Shown in pieces: positions 1-6,496 of a stretch of 7,060 nucleotides of DNA (position 1 is the first letter of the stretch; the number at the start of each line of letters is the position of its first letter). The DNA comes from Aquamicrobium sp. (GTDB lineage: Bacteria; Pseudomonadota; Alphaproteobacteria; Rhizobiales; Rhizobiaceae), in contig JACZJD010000034.1 of NCBI GenBank assembly GCA_014860725.1, positions 1 through 7,060 of the forward strand, in the 5' to 3' direction. Both the position numbers and the translations under genes were made by a program. A model generated the notes under the pieces. The model did not search any database. It saw only the letters and a list, made by a program, of their open reading frames with translations, and was not told the origin of the DNA.

Positions 1-18
1 TGCCTTGGAGGCTCTACG

Positions 19-38
19 CGTCCGGCACCTAGCGGACG
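19..38 (-). terminator. Possible stem-loop at the end of the phytase-like gene
   Basis: CGTCCG (19-24) and CGGACG (33-38) are perfect inverted arms around an 8-base loop that contains the stop codon of the phytase-like gene. No T-run follows on the minus strand, so a Rho-independent terminator is not shown. It could be a structural pause site or chance in GC-rich DNA. The window ends too soon to see more. Confidence 0.2.
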
Positions 39-1390
39 GCGAGGAAGTCCCCGACCTCGAGAAGGATGAACTCGTTGTTCGCCGCCTCGCCGATCTTCCG
101 GCCGGCGGAGAAGGGCAGGTTGTTGTCGTTCGCGACCAGGATGTGCGTGTCGTCGTAGCGCATCACGTCCTCGATGGTGAAGAACGGGAAGGTGAATTTC
201 CCGGCAAGGTCGCGGTCGGCGGCGGTTTCGAGGATCGCCTTGCCGTCGGGGTCGGCGATGTCCATCAGGTCGATATGGGCGAGGCGGCGGATGAAGCCCT
301 CGTCGTCGATCTGCGCGGTGTCGACCAGAACCACCTTCTTCACCACCGCGGGCACCGGATAGCAGGCCGACCTGTCCTCGGCGCCTTCGGCGCAGGCGAG
401 GCTCGGGTCGCCCTCGCCATTGTCGCGCTCGATGACCAGCGCTCGCGTCCCGTCGATGAAGTTGAAGTCGCCGATGGCCTTCGCGCCGTCGGAGAGGCGG
501 AACTTGTAGCTCTCGCCCGTCCATCCGGCCTTGCCGGTGTCGAAGGTGATGACGCGCAGGAACTCGCCTTCCGGCTGGCCGTCCTCGCCGAGGATCGGCT
601 TCTCGAGCATGGCCCACAGCAGGCCGGTCTCCGGCTGCAGCGCCATGCCCTCGTAGCCGCCGGAGCGCTGCACCCTGAAGTCCTTGCCGGCGGCGGCCGG
701 AACCACGGTGCCGGGCGTGTCCGGCCCGGTCAGCGGCGCGCCGTCGAGCATGGTCTGGTGGACGGACAGGACCCTGCCGTCCGCGGTGGCGCGGATGATG
801 TAGGGGCCGAACTCGTCGCCGATCCAGATTTCGCCGTCGAGATACTGGATGCTCTCGGGGTCGAAGTCGGCGCCGGTCAGGTAGCGGCTGCCGGTTCCCT
901 CATAGGCGATGCGGAACGGCACCTTCCTGTCGGGATCGCGCAGGAACACCGATTCGACGCGCTCGACCTTGCCGGTCGCGAAATCGGGCTTCATGCGGTG
1001 GAAGAACAGGAGCGCATCGGGGCTGTTGACCTTCGAGCCGAAGCCGTTGTCCGTCAGGGTGAAGATGCTGCCGTCCTCGGCCCGGTTCATGGCGAAGCCG
1101 GACATGCCCTGCACGGGCTGCCCGATGAAGGGCAGCGAAATGCCGGTCGGGTGGCCGCCATAGGCGGCGCCGACGTCGCCCGGCACCGACATCACCTCGT
1201 GGTTGCGTGCCTTGCCGGTGAACTTGCCCGACACCCACGCGTCCTGCGGCGCGTCGGCCGGCGGCGTGATGAGCGTCAGCGCGGGCAGGAAGGCGTGCCC
1301 GGCGAGCCGCGCCCGAAACGTGTCCTCCGCCGATGCGGATTGATGCAGGGCCGCCAGGGCGACGGCCGTTACGAAGGTCTTCTTGAGCAT
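29..1390 (-). CDS. Exported esterase-like/phytase-like beta-propeller protein
   Basis: This 453-residue protein resembles the 'esterase-like activity of phytase' family (Phytase-like, PF13449), recognised by reading, not by search. Residues 1-21 form a signal peptide (LKK, a hydrophobic run, then ASA before EDTF), so it should be periplasmic or secreted. Family-like stretches are GMSGFAMNR (95-103), TLTDNGFGSK (111-120), DPESIQYLDGEIWIGDEFGPY (177-197), GGYEGMALQP (244-253) and IERDNGEGD (320-328). These acidic, glycine-rich turns are typical of a beta-propeller and may bind metal. C333 and C343 could form a disulfide. The frame stays open to 1642, but the start at 1390 is preferred: it follows TGAGGG with an 8-base spacer and begins directly with the signal peptide, whereas the longer form adds 84 residues unlike a leader and would cross the divergent gene. 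Substrate is unknown; true phytase activity is not implied. It stands alone, divergent from the lipoprotein gene. Confidence 0.87.
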   Translation of the reverse strand: MLKKTFVTAVALAALHQSASAEDTFRARLAGHAFLPALTLITPPADAPQDAWVSGKFTGKARNHEVMSVPGDVGAAYGGHPTGISLPFIGQPVQGMSGFAMNRAEDGSIFTLTDNGFGSKVNSPDALLFFHRMKPDFATGKVERVESVFLRDPDRKVPFRIAYEGTGSRYLTGADFDPESIQYLDGEIWIGDEFGPYIIRATADGRVLSVHQTMLDGAPLTGPDTPGTVVPAAAGKDFRVQRSGGYEGMALQPETGLLWAMLEKPILGEDGQPEGEFLRVITFDTGKAGWTGESYKFRLSDGAKAIGDFNFIDGTRALVIERDNGEGDPSLACAEGAEDRSACYPVPAVVKKVVLVDTAQIDDEGFIRRLAHIDLMDIADPDGKAILETAADRDLAGKFTFPFFTIEDVMRYDDTHILVANDNNLPFSAGRKIGEAANNEFILLEVGDFLAVR

Positions 1391-1398
1391 GGGATACG

Positions 1399-1404
1399 CC
1401 CTCA
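1399..1404 (-). promoter_or_regulatory. Ribosome binding site fixing the start at 1390
   Basis: TGAGGG lies 8 bases before the ATG at 1390 on the minus strand. It supports this start over the in-frame upstream ATG at 1642, because the protein then begins with a complete signal peptide. Confidence 0.6.
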
Positions 1405-1522
1405 GCTGGTGGAGAATGCACCCGTTGCCTAGCGCCGCGCCGCGACAGCGGCTTTTCAGAACGATGACGATCCCGTGAAGAACGCATGACGTCGCCTCGG
1501 GCCGTCCGGCGATCCGCGGCCG

Positions 1523-1551
1523 CTTGCCGGGCATGCCGTATCTGGCTACCT
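1523..1551 (+). promoter_or_regulatory. Candidate sigma-70-type promoter for the lipoprotein gene
   Basis: CTTGCC (1523-1528) and CTACCT (1546-1551) are separated by 17 bases. They resemble the relaxed alphaproteobacterial -35 (CTTGAC) and -10 (CTATAT) pattern. Transcription would begin near 1558, giving a leader of about 23 bases before the ATG at 1581. I saw no comparably clear promoter for the divergent phytase-like gene in 1391-1522. Matches this loose occur by chance, so the call is tentative. Confidence 0.35.
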
Positions 1552-1580
1552 TCGCGGCGGGCGGGCACAAGGAGAGGACA

Positions 1581-1910
1581 ATGCCTATACTGCGCGCCTC
1601 CGCGGTGGCTCTTACGGGCCTGCTGCTTTCCGCCTGCGTCACCGAGACCAGCTACAACCGTGCCCAGGAGATCGTCAGGGGAAGCCCTGCCGCCAAGCGC
1701 GACGCCGTCGACCGCTGCTATCGTGGCGCTTCCCGCATGAGCCCGGCGCGAAAGGCCGAGATGGCCAGGATCATGAACGTCAGCCCGCGCCGCGACGTCG
1801 CCCGCATATACTGCCAGCGCGCCTTCGACGGCGTCGCGAGCGGCCGCATCACCTATCGTGACTTCCAGACCCGCAGCCCGCGCTTCATCCGGGCGATCCA
1901 GGGCCGCTGA
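1581..1910 (+). CDS. Small putative lipoprotein of unknown function
   Basis: This 109-residue protein has a lipoprotein signal: hydrophobic residues 6-17 and the lipobox LSAC (16-19), so C19 should be lipidated and the protein anchored in the envelope. The mature part is strongly basic and probably helical (NRAQEIVRG, SPARKAEMARIM), ending with a conserved-looking segment DVARIYCQRAFDGVASGRITYRDFQ (72-95). Two further cysteines, C46 and C78, could pair. The start at 1581 was chosen because AAGGAG (1569-1574) lies 6 bases upstream and the signal peptide begins immediately; an in-frame ATG at 1524 would add 19 residues before the signal and would sit inside the candidate promoter. I recognise no characterised family. 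It diverges from the phytase-like gene and precedes two other small envelope genes in the same direction, 105 bases away, so co-transcription is possible but not shown. Confidence 0.8.
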   Translation: MPILRASAVALTGLLLSACVTETSYNRAQEIVRGSPAAKRDAVDRCYRGASRMSPARKAEMARIMNVSPRRDVARIYCQRAFDGVASGRITYRDFQTRSPRFIRAIQGR

Positions 1911-1953
1911 CCGCGGCAGGGCCCGGCGGCGGCCGGCCGGAGCCCAACTTGTC

Positions 1954-1969
1954 GTCACATTCCTGTGAC
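1954..1969. promoter_or_regulatory. Perfect inverted repeat, candidate operator
   Basis: GTCACA (1954-1959), a TTCC spacer and TGTGAC (1964-1969) form a perfect 6-base dyad, 46 bases before the start of the four-cysteine protein gene and 43 bases after the lipoprotein stop. The position suits a binding site for a dimeric regulator. The half-sites TCACA and TGTGA occur in inverted order relative to a CRP-type site (TGTGA-N6-TCACA), so it is not a canonical CRP site. As RNA it would form a 6-bp stem with a four-base loop, but without a T-run. The regulator is unknown. Confidence 0.35.
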
Positions 1970-2002
1970 CCACTTCCGCCGTCGCGGGGGGAGGAGGCGC
2001 AC

Positions 2003-2008
2003 AGGAGG
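2003..2008 (+). promoter_or_regulatory. Strong ribosome binding site deciding the start at 2016
   Basis: AGGAGG, a near-ideal Shine-Dalgarno sequence, lies 7 bases before the ATG at 2016. It rules against the in-frame ATG at 1965, which lies inside the inverted repeat and would put an arginine-rich stretch before the signal peptide. Confidence 0.75.
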
Positions 2009-2015
2009 AGACCGG

Positions 2016-2342
2016 ATGCGGAAGCTTGCCCTCGCCGTCGCGGCGCTCGTTCCCTTCGGGCCCGCGTCGGCGGAAAACGGACGTTTCGCCGAGGCCACGG
2101 AAACGGACGCGCAATTGCTGGAGCTCTACGACCAGGCCGGCGACTTGTGCCTGCGCAACCCGAGCCGGGACGTGCGGGTCGTCGTCGCCTGCACGTCGAT
2201 GACGATCTACGGCATGGCCCTCAACGAGCGCGGCCTGTGCCACGGCAGGGAGAACCAGGCGAACGCCTTCGCCGAATGGCACCGGTGCGGGGCCGATTCC
2301 CTGCGCTTTCCCGAGATCGAGCTGCCCGCGGGCTTCGAGTGA
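2016..2342 (+). CDS. Small exported four-cysteine protein of unknown function
   Basis: This 108-residue protein begins with a Sec-type signal peptide (MRKLALAVAALV, then GPASA), with likely cleavage after A19, leaving a mature acidic protein of about 89 residues in the periplasm. The mature part has exactly four cysteines (C45, C59, C75, C91), which suggests two disulfide bonds and a small compact fold. A segment around 55-75 (RVVVACTSMTIYGMALNERG) reads as a helix following a beta strand. Further visible features are the ELYDQAGDLC stretch (36-45) and the C-terminal AEWHRCG (86-92). I do not recognise a named family. The start is fixed by the AGGAGG site. The next gene begins 12 bases after its stop, so the two are probably one transcription unit. 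An inverted repeat upstream may control it. Confidence 0.78.
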   Translation: MRKLALAVAALVPFGPASAENGRFAEATETDAQLLELYDQAGDLCLRNPSRDVRVVVACTSMTIYGMALNERGLCHGRENQANAFAEWHRCGADSLRFPEIELPAGFE

Positions 2343-2354
2343 GGGGCGGCTCCG

Positions 2355-2591
2355 GTGCTCTATCTCCTGATCTCGGCCCTGCGCGCCGCCGGCGTGTTCG
2401 CGATCTTCGTCGTAAGCTGGCTTGCCGCCTATGTCGCCGGGCAGGTCGCGGTGCGGACGGGGCTGGTGGCGTGCGCGGACGCCAAGTCGTGCGAGATGTT
2501 CGCCGGCATGGTCGTCATGCCGCTCGGAGGCGTGGCGATCTACGGGCTCACCCTGGTCGTCTGGGCGCTTGCGGCCCGGCAGGGGCGCTGA
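2355..2591 (+). CDS. Small two-helix inner-membrane protein, GTG start
   Basis: This 78-residue hydrophobic protein has two probable membrane segments, about residues 11-32 and 48-72, joined by a short polar loop with C40 and C46 (ACADAKSC). The tail AARQGR is basic and, by the positive-inside rule, probably cytoplasmic. The start is GTG at 2355, preceded by GAGGGG (2341-2346) with an 8-base spacer; that site overlaps the stop of the preceding gene, consistent with coupled translation. No family is recognised. The pairing with an exported cysteine-rich protein hints at a joint envelope role, which is inference only. It ends 18 bases from the convergent permease gene. An alternative is a later start, but no better start codon with a ribosome binding site is visible before the first helix. 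Confidence 0.65.
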   Translation: MLYLLISALRAAGVFAIFVVSWLAAYVAGQVAVRTGLVACADAKSCEMFAGMVVMPLGGVAIYGLTLVVWALAARQGR

Positions 2592-2606
2592 ACGCCGCCC
2601 GGCCGC
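2571..2606. terminator. GC-rich imperfect hairpin between convergent genes
   Basis: GCGGCC (2571-2576) and GGCCGC (2601-2606) are outer arms; inside them GGCG (2584-2587) and CGCC (2593-2596) enclose the loop CTGAA, which holds the stop codon of the small membrane protein gene. With 18 bases between the convergent stops, this structure could serve transcripts from both sides. There is no T-run on either strand and the middle of the stem is mismatched, so it is a weak candidate. Confidence 0.25.
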
Positions 2607-2609
2607 GCC

Positions 2610-3722
2610 CTACCGCAGCGATTTCCTGAACCGCCACAGCGACAGGAAGAAGCAGGCGAGGCCGATGGCGACGAGCGCCAGAAGCTGCGGCCAGACCGTG
2701 TCGATGCCGGCGCCGCGGAACAGGATCGACTGGGAGAGCGACACGAAATGCGTGTCGGGTGCCGCACTCATCAGCATGCGCAGGCCGTCGGGCATGTTCT
2801 CGACCGGCGTCAGCCCGCCGGCGAGGATCTGCAACGGGAACAGCACCAGCATCAGCAGCAGGCCGAACTGCGGCATCGACCCGGCGATGGTGGCGAGCAG
2901 GATGCCGAGCGACGTGGTCGCGAAGAGCTGGAGCGCGGTGCCCAGCATCAGCAACCCCAGCGATCCGGCGACGGGGATCGACAGCCAGGTCTGCACCACC
3001 ACCGTGAAGGCGAACAGCGCCGAGACGAGCACGACGAGCGCCATCGGCCAGATCTTGCCGATCATGATCTCGGCCGGCGTGACCGGCATGACGAGCAGGT
3101 GCTCGATGGTGCCGCGCTCGCGCTCGCGGATCAGCGCCGCGCCGGCGAGGATGACGGAGAGCAGCGAGACGTTGTTGACGACCTCCATCATCGCGCTGAA
3201 CCAGCCGGGGTTGAGCTCGGGATTGAAGCGGGCGCGCAGCACGAGGTCGATCGGCGGCGTGGTCTGGGCGCGGTAGCGCTGCGCGAACTCCGCCACCTCG
3301 CCGGAGACGATCGCCTGCACGTAGCCGGCGCCGGTGAAAGCCTGGGTCATGCGCGTGGCGTCGACGTTGAGCTGCATGGCCGGCTCCGCCCCGGCGAGCA
3401 GGTCGCGCTGGAAGTTGGCCGGGATGACGAGGACGAAGGTATCGACGCCGGCATCCATGCGCCGGTTCATCTCCGACAGGCTGATGGTCTGCGGCGGGAT
3501 GAACCAGGGCAGGTAGAAGGCCGAGGCGATGCGCGCGGAAAGCGGCGAGACGTCCTCGTCGACGATCGAGATCGGCGCCTTGTTGAGCGTGAAGGGCGTG
3601 GCCGTCGCCGCGAGGTAGATCTGGAACGAGAAGGCGAACAGGATCAGCACCAGCAGCGCGGGCGTGCGCAGCAGGCTCCACAGCTCCTTGATGCCCAGCC
3701 GCCATATGGTCGCGAGTCTCAT
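2610..3722 (-). CDS. yhhJ: ABC-2 type transporter permease, YhhJ-like
   Basis: This 370-residue inner-membrane permease of the ABC-2 class (ABC2_membrane_3 style) would form one half of the export channel. A first membrane helix lies at about 20-40, followed by a periplasmic domain of about 140 residues (ISIVDEDVSP at 51-60; DTFVLVIPANFQRDLLAG at 94-111), then a cluster of helices from about 180 to 300 and a last one at about 344-363. The segment RERERGTIEHLLVMPVTPAE (199-218) is the cytoplasmic coupling region characteristic of these permeases. The C-terminus is basic (RFRKSLR). The length matches the E. coli YhhJ family as I recall it. The start is 2 bases after the rbbA-like stop with only a poorly spaced AGGAAG upstream, so translation is probably coupled. 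Most likely it pairs with the permease domain of the fusion ABC protein. Substrate is unknown. YbhR/YbhS-type permeases are close relatives, but gene order favours YhhJ. Confidence 0.9.
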   Translation of the reverse strand: MRLATIWRLGIKELWSLLRTPALLVLILFAFSFQIYLAATATPFTLNKAPISIVDEDVSPLSARIASAFYLPWFIPPQTISLSEMNRRMDAGVDTFVLVIPANFQRDLLAGAEPAMQLNVDATRMTQAFTGAGYVQAIVSGEVAEFAQRYRAQTTPPIDLVLRARFNPELNPGWFSAMMEVVNNVSLLSVILAGAALIRERERGTIEHLLVMPVTPAEIMIGKIWPMALVVLVSALFAFTVVVQTWLSIPVAGSLGLLMLGTALQLFATTSLGILLATIAGSMPQFGLLLMLVLFPLQILAGGLTPVENMPDGLRMLMSAAPDTHFVSLSQSILFRGAGIDTVWPQLLALVAIGLACFFLSLWRFRKSLR

Positions 3723-3724
3723 GG

Positions 3725-6496
3725 TCAGCGCGCCTGCTTCCTGAGGAACATGACGCTCAGCGCCAGCAGCACCGGCCCGGCGGCGAGGAGCGGCAGGAAC
3801 GACGAGGCGAGGTCGCCGAAGCCGAGCGCCTTGGAGAAGGTGCCGCGCGAGATGGTGATGAAATGCGACGCCGGGTTAAGGGCGCCGATCACCGCGGCCG
3901 AGCCCTCCATCGAGGCGACCGGGTCGATCATGCCGGAGAACTGCACGGCGAGCAGCATGGTGATGATGGTGGTGAAGAAGATCGCCGCGATCTGGCTGTT
4001 CATGAAGCTGGAGATGAACAGGCCGAGACCGGTCGCCGCGACGGCGTAGAGCAGGCCGCCGACCGCGAAGGCCAGGAAGCTGCCGGTGAACGGCACGCCC
4101 TGCACGACGATGGCGAAGGCGGTCAGCGTGACGAAGTTGAGCATCGAAAGGCCGATATAGGGCAGTTGCTTGCCGAGCAGGAATTCGAGCCGCGACACCG
4201 GCGTGACGTAGAGGTTGACGATCGAGCCGAGGTCCTTCTCGCGCACGATCGAGAGCGTCGCCAGCATGGTCGGGATGAACAGCAGCACCAGCGCGATGAC
4301 CGCCGGCACCATGGCGATCAGGCTTTCGACGCTCGGATTGTAGCGGAAGCGCGTCTCGAGCCGGAAGTCGCCGGCGAGCGCGCTCTCGCCGAGCGCTTCC
4401 CGCACCTTCTGCTCCAGCCAGTGCGCGTGCAGGCCCTGGACGTAGCCCTGCGCGGTCTCGGCGCGCGACGGCATGGAGCCGTCGATCCATGCGCCGATCC
4501 CGACATCGCGCCCGGCGGTCACGTCGCGGGCGAAGCCCGGCGGAATCTCGATGGCGAGGCTCAACTCGCCGTTGCGCATGCGCCGGTCGAGCTCGGCATG
4601 GCTGGCGATGGGCGGCCGGTCCGTGAAATAGGTCGAGCCGGAGATGTCGAGCGTGTAGTCGCGGCTCAGCGTCGTCTGGTCGTGGTCGAGCACCGCGAAG
4701 GGCAGGTCTTTGACGTCCATGCTGATGCCGTAGCCGAGCACGAACAGCAGGACGAGACTGCCGATGAAGGCGAAGGAGGCGCGGATGGGATCGCGCCGCA
4801 GCTCCAGCGCCTCGCGCCGGGCATAGCTCATGATGCGCCTCGGATCGAGGAAGCGCCGCCGCGCCGCGTGCGGGTTGTATTCCGCGATCACCGGGGCGAG
4901 GTCGGGCGGGGCGGATTCAGCCGCCTTCCCGCCCGCTTCGCCGTCTATGGCCTCCACCAGATACTCGACGAAGGCTTCCTCCAGATCGGCCGCGCCGCGC
5001 TGCTCGACGATGGCGGCCGGCGTGTCGGAGACGAGGACCTTGCCGGCATGCATCAGCGAGATGCGGTCGCAGCGCTCGGCCTCGTTCATGAAATGGGTGG
5101 AGATGAAGATGGTGACGCCGTCGTTGCGCGACAGGTCCGCGAAGCTCTGCCACAGCGCGTCGCGGGCGATGGGATCGACGCCCGAGGTCGGCTCGTCGAG
5201 GATGAGCATCTCCGGCGCGTGGATCATGGCGACGGCGAGCGACAGGCGCTGCGTGACGCCGAGCGGCAGCGCGTCGGGCAGCGTGTCCATGACGTCGAGG
5301 AGGCCGAAGCGGCGCGCCATCTCGTCGATCCGCGCCGGGATGGTCTCCGGCGGCAGGCTGAACAGGCGCGCGTGCAGGTCGAGGTTCTGTCGCACGGTCA
5401 GCTCGGAATAGAGCGAGAAGGACTGCGACATGTAGCCGACGCGCCGTCGCGTCTCGATGTCGCGCGGATCGACCTCGCGGCCGAACAGCCGCGCCGTGCC
5501 CTCGCTCGCCGGCAGCAGGCCCGTCAGCATCTTCATCGTCGTCGTCTTGCCGCAGCCGTTCGAGCCGAGGAAGCCGAAGATCTCGCCGCGCGGGATGCGG
5601 AAGCTGACATTGTCCACCGCGGTGAAGTCGCCGAAGCGGATGGTCAGCCCCTCGGCCTCGATGGCCGTCTCCTGGCCGTCGGCCGGGCGCGGCGGAATCT
5701 CGACCTTGCGGTGGTTGCGCCGCTTCTCCTCCGGCATCAGGGCGATGAACGCCTCGTCGAGCGACGCCGTGCCGGTCTGCCGAAGAAGCTCGTCCGGGGT
5801 GCCGGTGGCGAGCACGCGGCCCTCGTCCATGGCAACCAGCCAGTCGAAGCCGGCCGCCTCCTCCATATAGGCGGTGGCGACGATGACGCCCATGCCGGGC
5901 CGGCTGGCGCGGATGCCGTTGACGAGGTCCCAGAACTGGCGGCGCGCCAGCGGATCGACGCCGGTGGTCGGCTCGTCGAGGATGAGAAGGTCGGGGTCGT
6001 GGATCAGCGCGCAGCACAGGCCGAGCTTCTGCTTCATGCCGCCCGACAGCTTGCCCGCCGGCCGGTCCGGGAACGGGTCGAGGCCGGTCGCCACCAGCAG
6101 CTCCTGGATGCGTCGCTCGCGCTCCTCGCGGGCATGGCCGAACAGCCGGCCGAAGAAATCGACGTTCTCGAACACCGACAGCGTCGGGTAGAGGTTCTTG
6201 CCCAGCCCCTGCGGCATGTAGGCGATGCGCGGGCCGACGCGCGCCCGGTCGGCGGCGCTGCGCATGTCGGCGTCGAGCGCGTGGACTTCGCCGGCCTGCA
6301 CCTTGCGCGCGCCGGCGATCAGCGACAAGAGCGTGGACTTGCCGACGCCGTCCGGCCCGATCAGGCCGAGCATGCGGCCGGCGGGGAAGTCGAGCGTCAC
6401 GTCGTCGAGGGCGCGGGTCTTCTTGTAGGCATGGCTGACGGCGCGCACGCGGGCGGCAAGCGGGGGGCGGTCGCCGTCTGCCGCGCCCGCCGTCAT
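3725..6496 (-). CDS. rbbA: RbbA-like fusion ABC transporter: two ATPase domains plus permease
   Basis: This 923-residue protein joins two nucleotide-binding domains to a C-terminal ABC-2 permease, as in E. coli RbbA (YhiH). NBD1 has Walker [10 protein letters not shown] (47-55), Q-loop Q96, signature LSGGM (150-154) and Walker B LILDEP (171-176); the H-loop position is A209 (ATAYMEEA). NBD2 has Walker [10 protein letters not shown] (311-319), Q358, an altered signature LPLGV (410-414), LILDEP (431-436) and H468 (STHFMNEA). The permease part has a helix at about 573-592, a periplasmic domain ([35 protein letters not shown]) and helices from about 726 to 916 around the coupling segment [20 protein letters not shown] (752-771). 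Its [14 protein letters not shown] and [14 protein letters not shown] stretches match RbbA as I remember it. E. coli RbbA is reported to bind ribosomes; the membrane domain and context argue for export. The ATG at 6496 overlaps the adaptor stop as ATGA; an in-frame start at 6529 would add 11 residues inside the adaptor gene. Confidence 0.93.
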   Translation of the reverse strand: MTAGAADGDRPPLAARVRAVSHAYKKTRALDDVTLDFPAGRMLGLIGPDGVGKSTLLSLIAGARKVQAGEVHALDADMRSAADRARVGPRIAYMPQGLGKNLYPTLSVFENVDFFGRLFGHAREERERRIQELLVATGLDPFPDRPAGKLSGGMKQKLGLCCALIHDPDLLILDEPTTGVDPLARRQFWDLVNGIRASRPGMGVIVATAYMEEAAGFDWLVAMDEGRVLATGTPDELLRQTGTASLDEAFIALMPEEKRRNHRKVEIPPRPADGQETAIEAEGLTIRFGDFTAVDNVSFRIPRGEIFGFLGSNGCGKTTTMKMLTGLLPASEGTARLFGREVDPRDIETRRRVGYMSQSFSLYSELTVRQNLDLHARLFSLPPETIPARIDEMARRFGLLDVMDTLPDALPLGVTQRLSLAVAMIHAPEMLILDEPTSGVDPIARDALWQSFADLSRNDGVTIFISTHFMNEAERCDRISLMHAGKVLVSDTPAAIVEQRGAADLEEAFVEYLVEAIDGEAGGKAAESAPPDLAPVIAEYNPHAARRRFLDPRRIMSYARREALELRRDPIRASFAFIGSLVLLFVLGYGISMDVKDLPFAVLDHDQTTLSRDYTLDISGSTYFTDRPPIASHAELDRRMRNGELSLAIEIPPGFARDVTAGRDVGIGAWIDGSMPSRAETAQGYVQGLHAHWLEQKVREALGESALAGDFRLETRFRYNPSVESLIAMVPAVIALVLLFIPTMLATLSIVREKDLGSIVNLYVTPVSRLEFLLGKQLPYIGLSMLNFVTLTAFAIVVQGVPFTGSFLAFAVGGLLYAVAATGLGLFISSFMNSQIAAIFFTTIITMLLAVQFSGMIDPVASMEGSAAVIGALNPASHFITISRGTFSKALGFGDLASSFLPLLAAGPVLLALSVMFLRKQAR
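6493..6496 (-). other. ATGA stop/start overlap, translational coupling
   Basis: On the minus strand the ATG of the rbbA-like gene (6496-6494) shares bases with the TGA of the adaptor gene (6495-6493). No Shine-Dalgarno sequence is visible just upstream, so the fusion gene is probably translated by reinitiation after the adaptor. This decides the start at 6496. Confidence 0.8.

Noticed and set aside
5..1432. A 475-residue open frame on the plus strand opposite the phytase-like gene
   Set aside because: Composition is typical of a shadow frame (Val, Asp, Arg, Gly rich, no domain), with no ribosome binding site, while the minus strand reads as a signal peptide plus a family-like protein.
1921..1940. 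GC-rich stem (CCGGC 1923-1927, GCCGG 1932-1936) as terminator of the lipoprotein gene
   Set aside because: The stem is only 5 bp, there is no T-run after it, and such pairings are common by chance in this GCC/GGC-rich stretch.
1954..1969. CRP/FNR-type binding site
   Set aside because: The half-sites are in the opposite order and the spacer is 4 rather than 6 bases; kept only as an unassigned dyad.
900..2282. A 460-residue minus-strand frame crossing the phytase-like gene and the small plus-strand genes
   Set aside because: It overlaps three better supported genes and part of it is an out-of-frame reading of the phytase-like gene; low-complexity Arg/Ala/Gly composition.
2748..4049. A 433-residue plus-strand frame opposite the permease and the end of rbbA
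   Set aside because: It spans two real genes on the other strand and is rich in His, Arg, Gln and Asp runs typical of antisense to membrane-protein codons.
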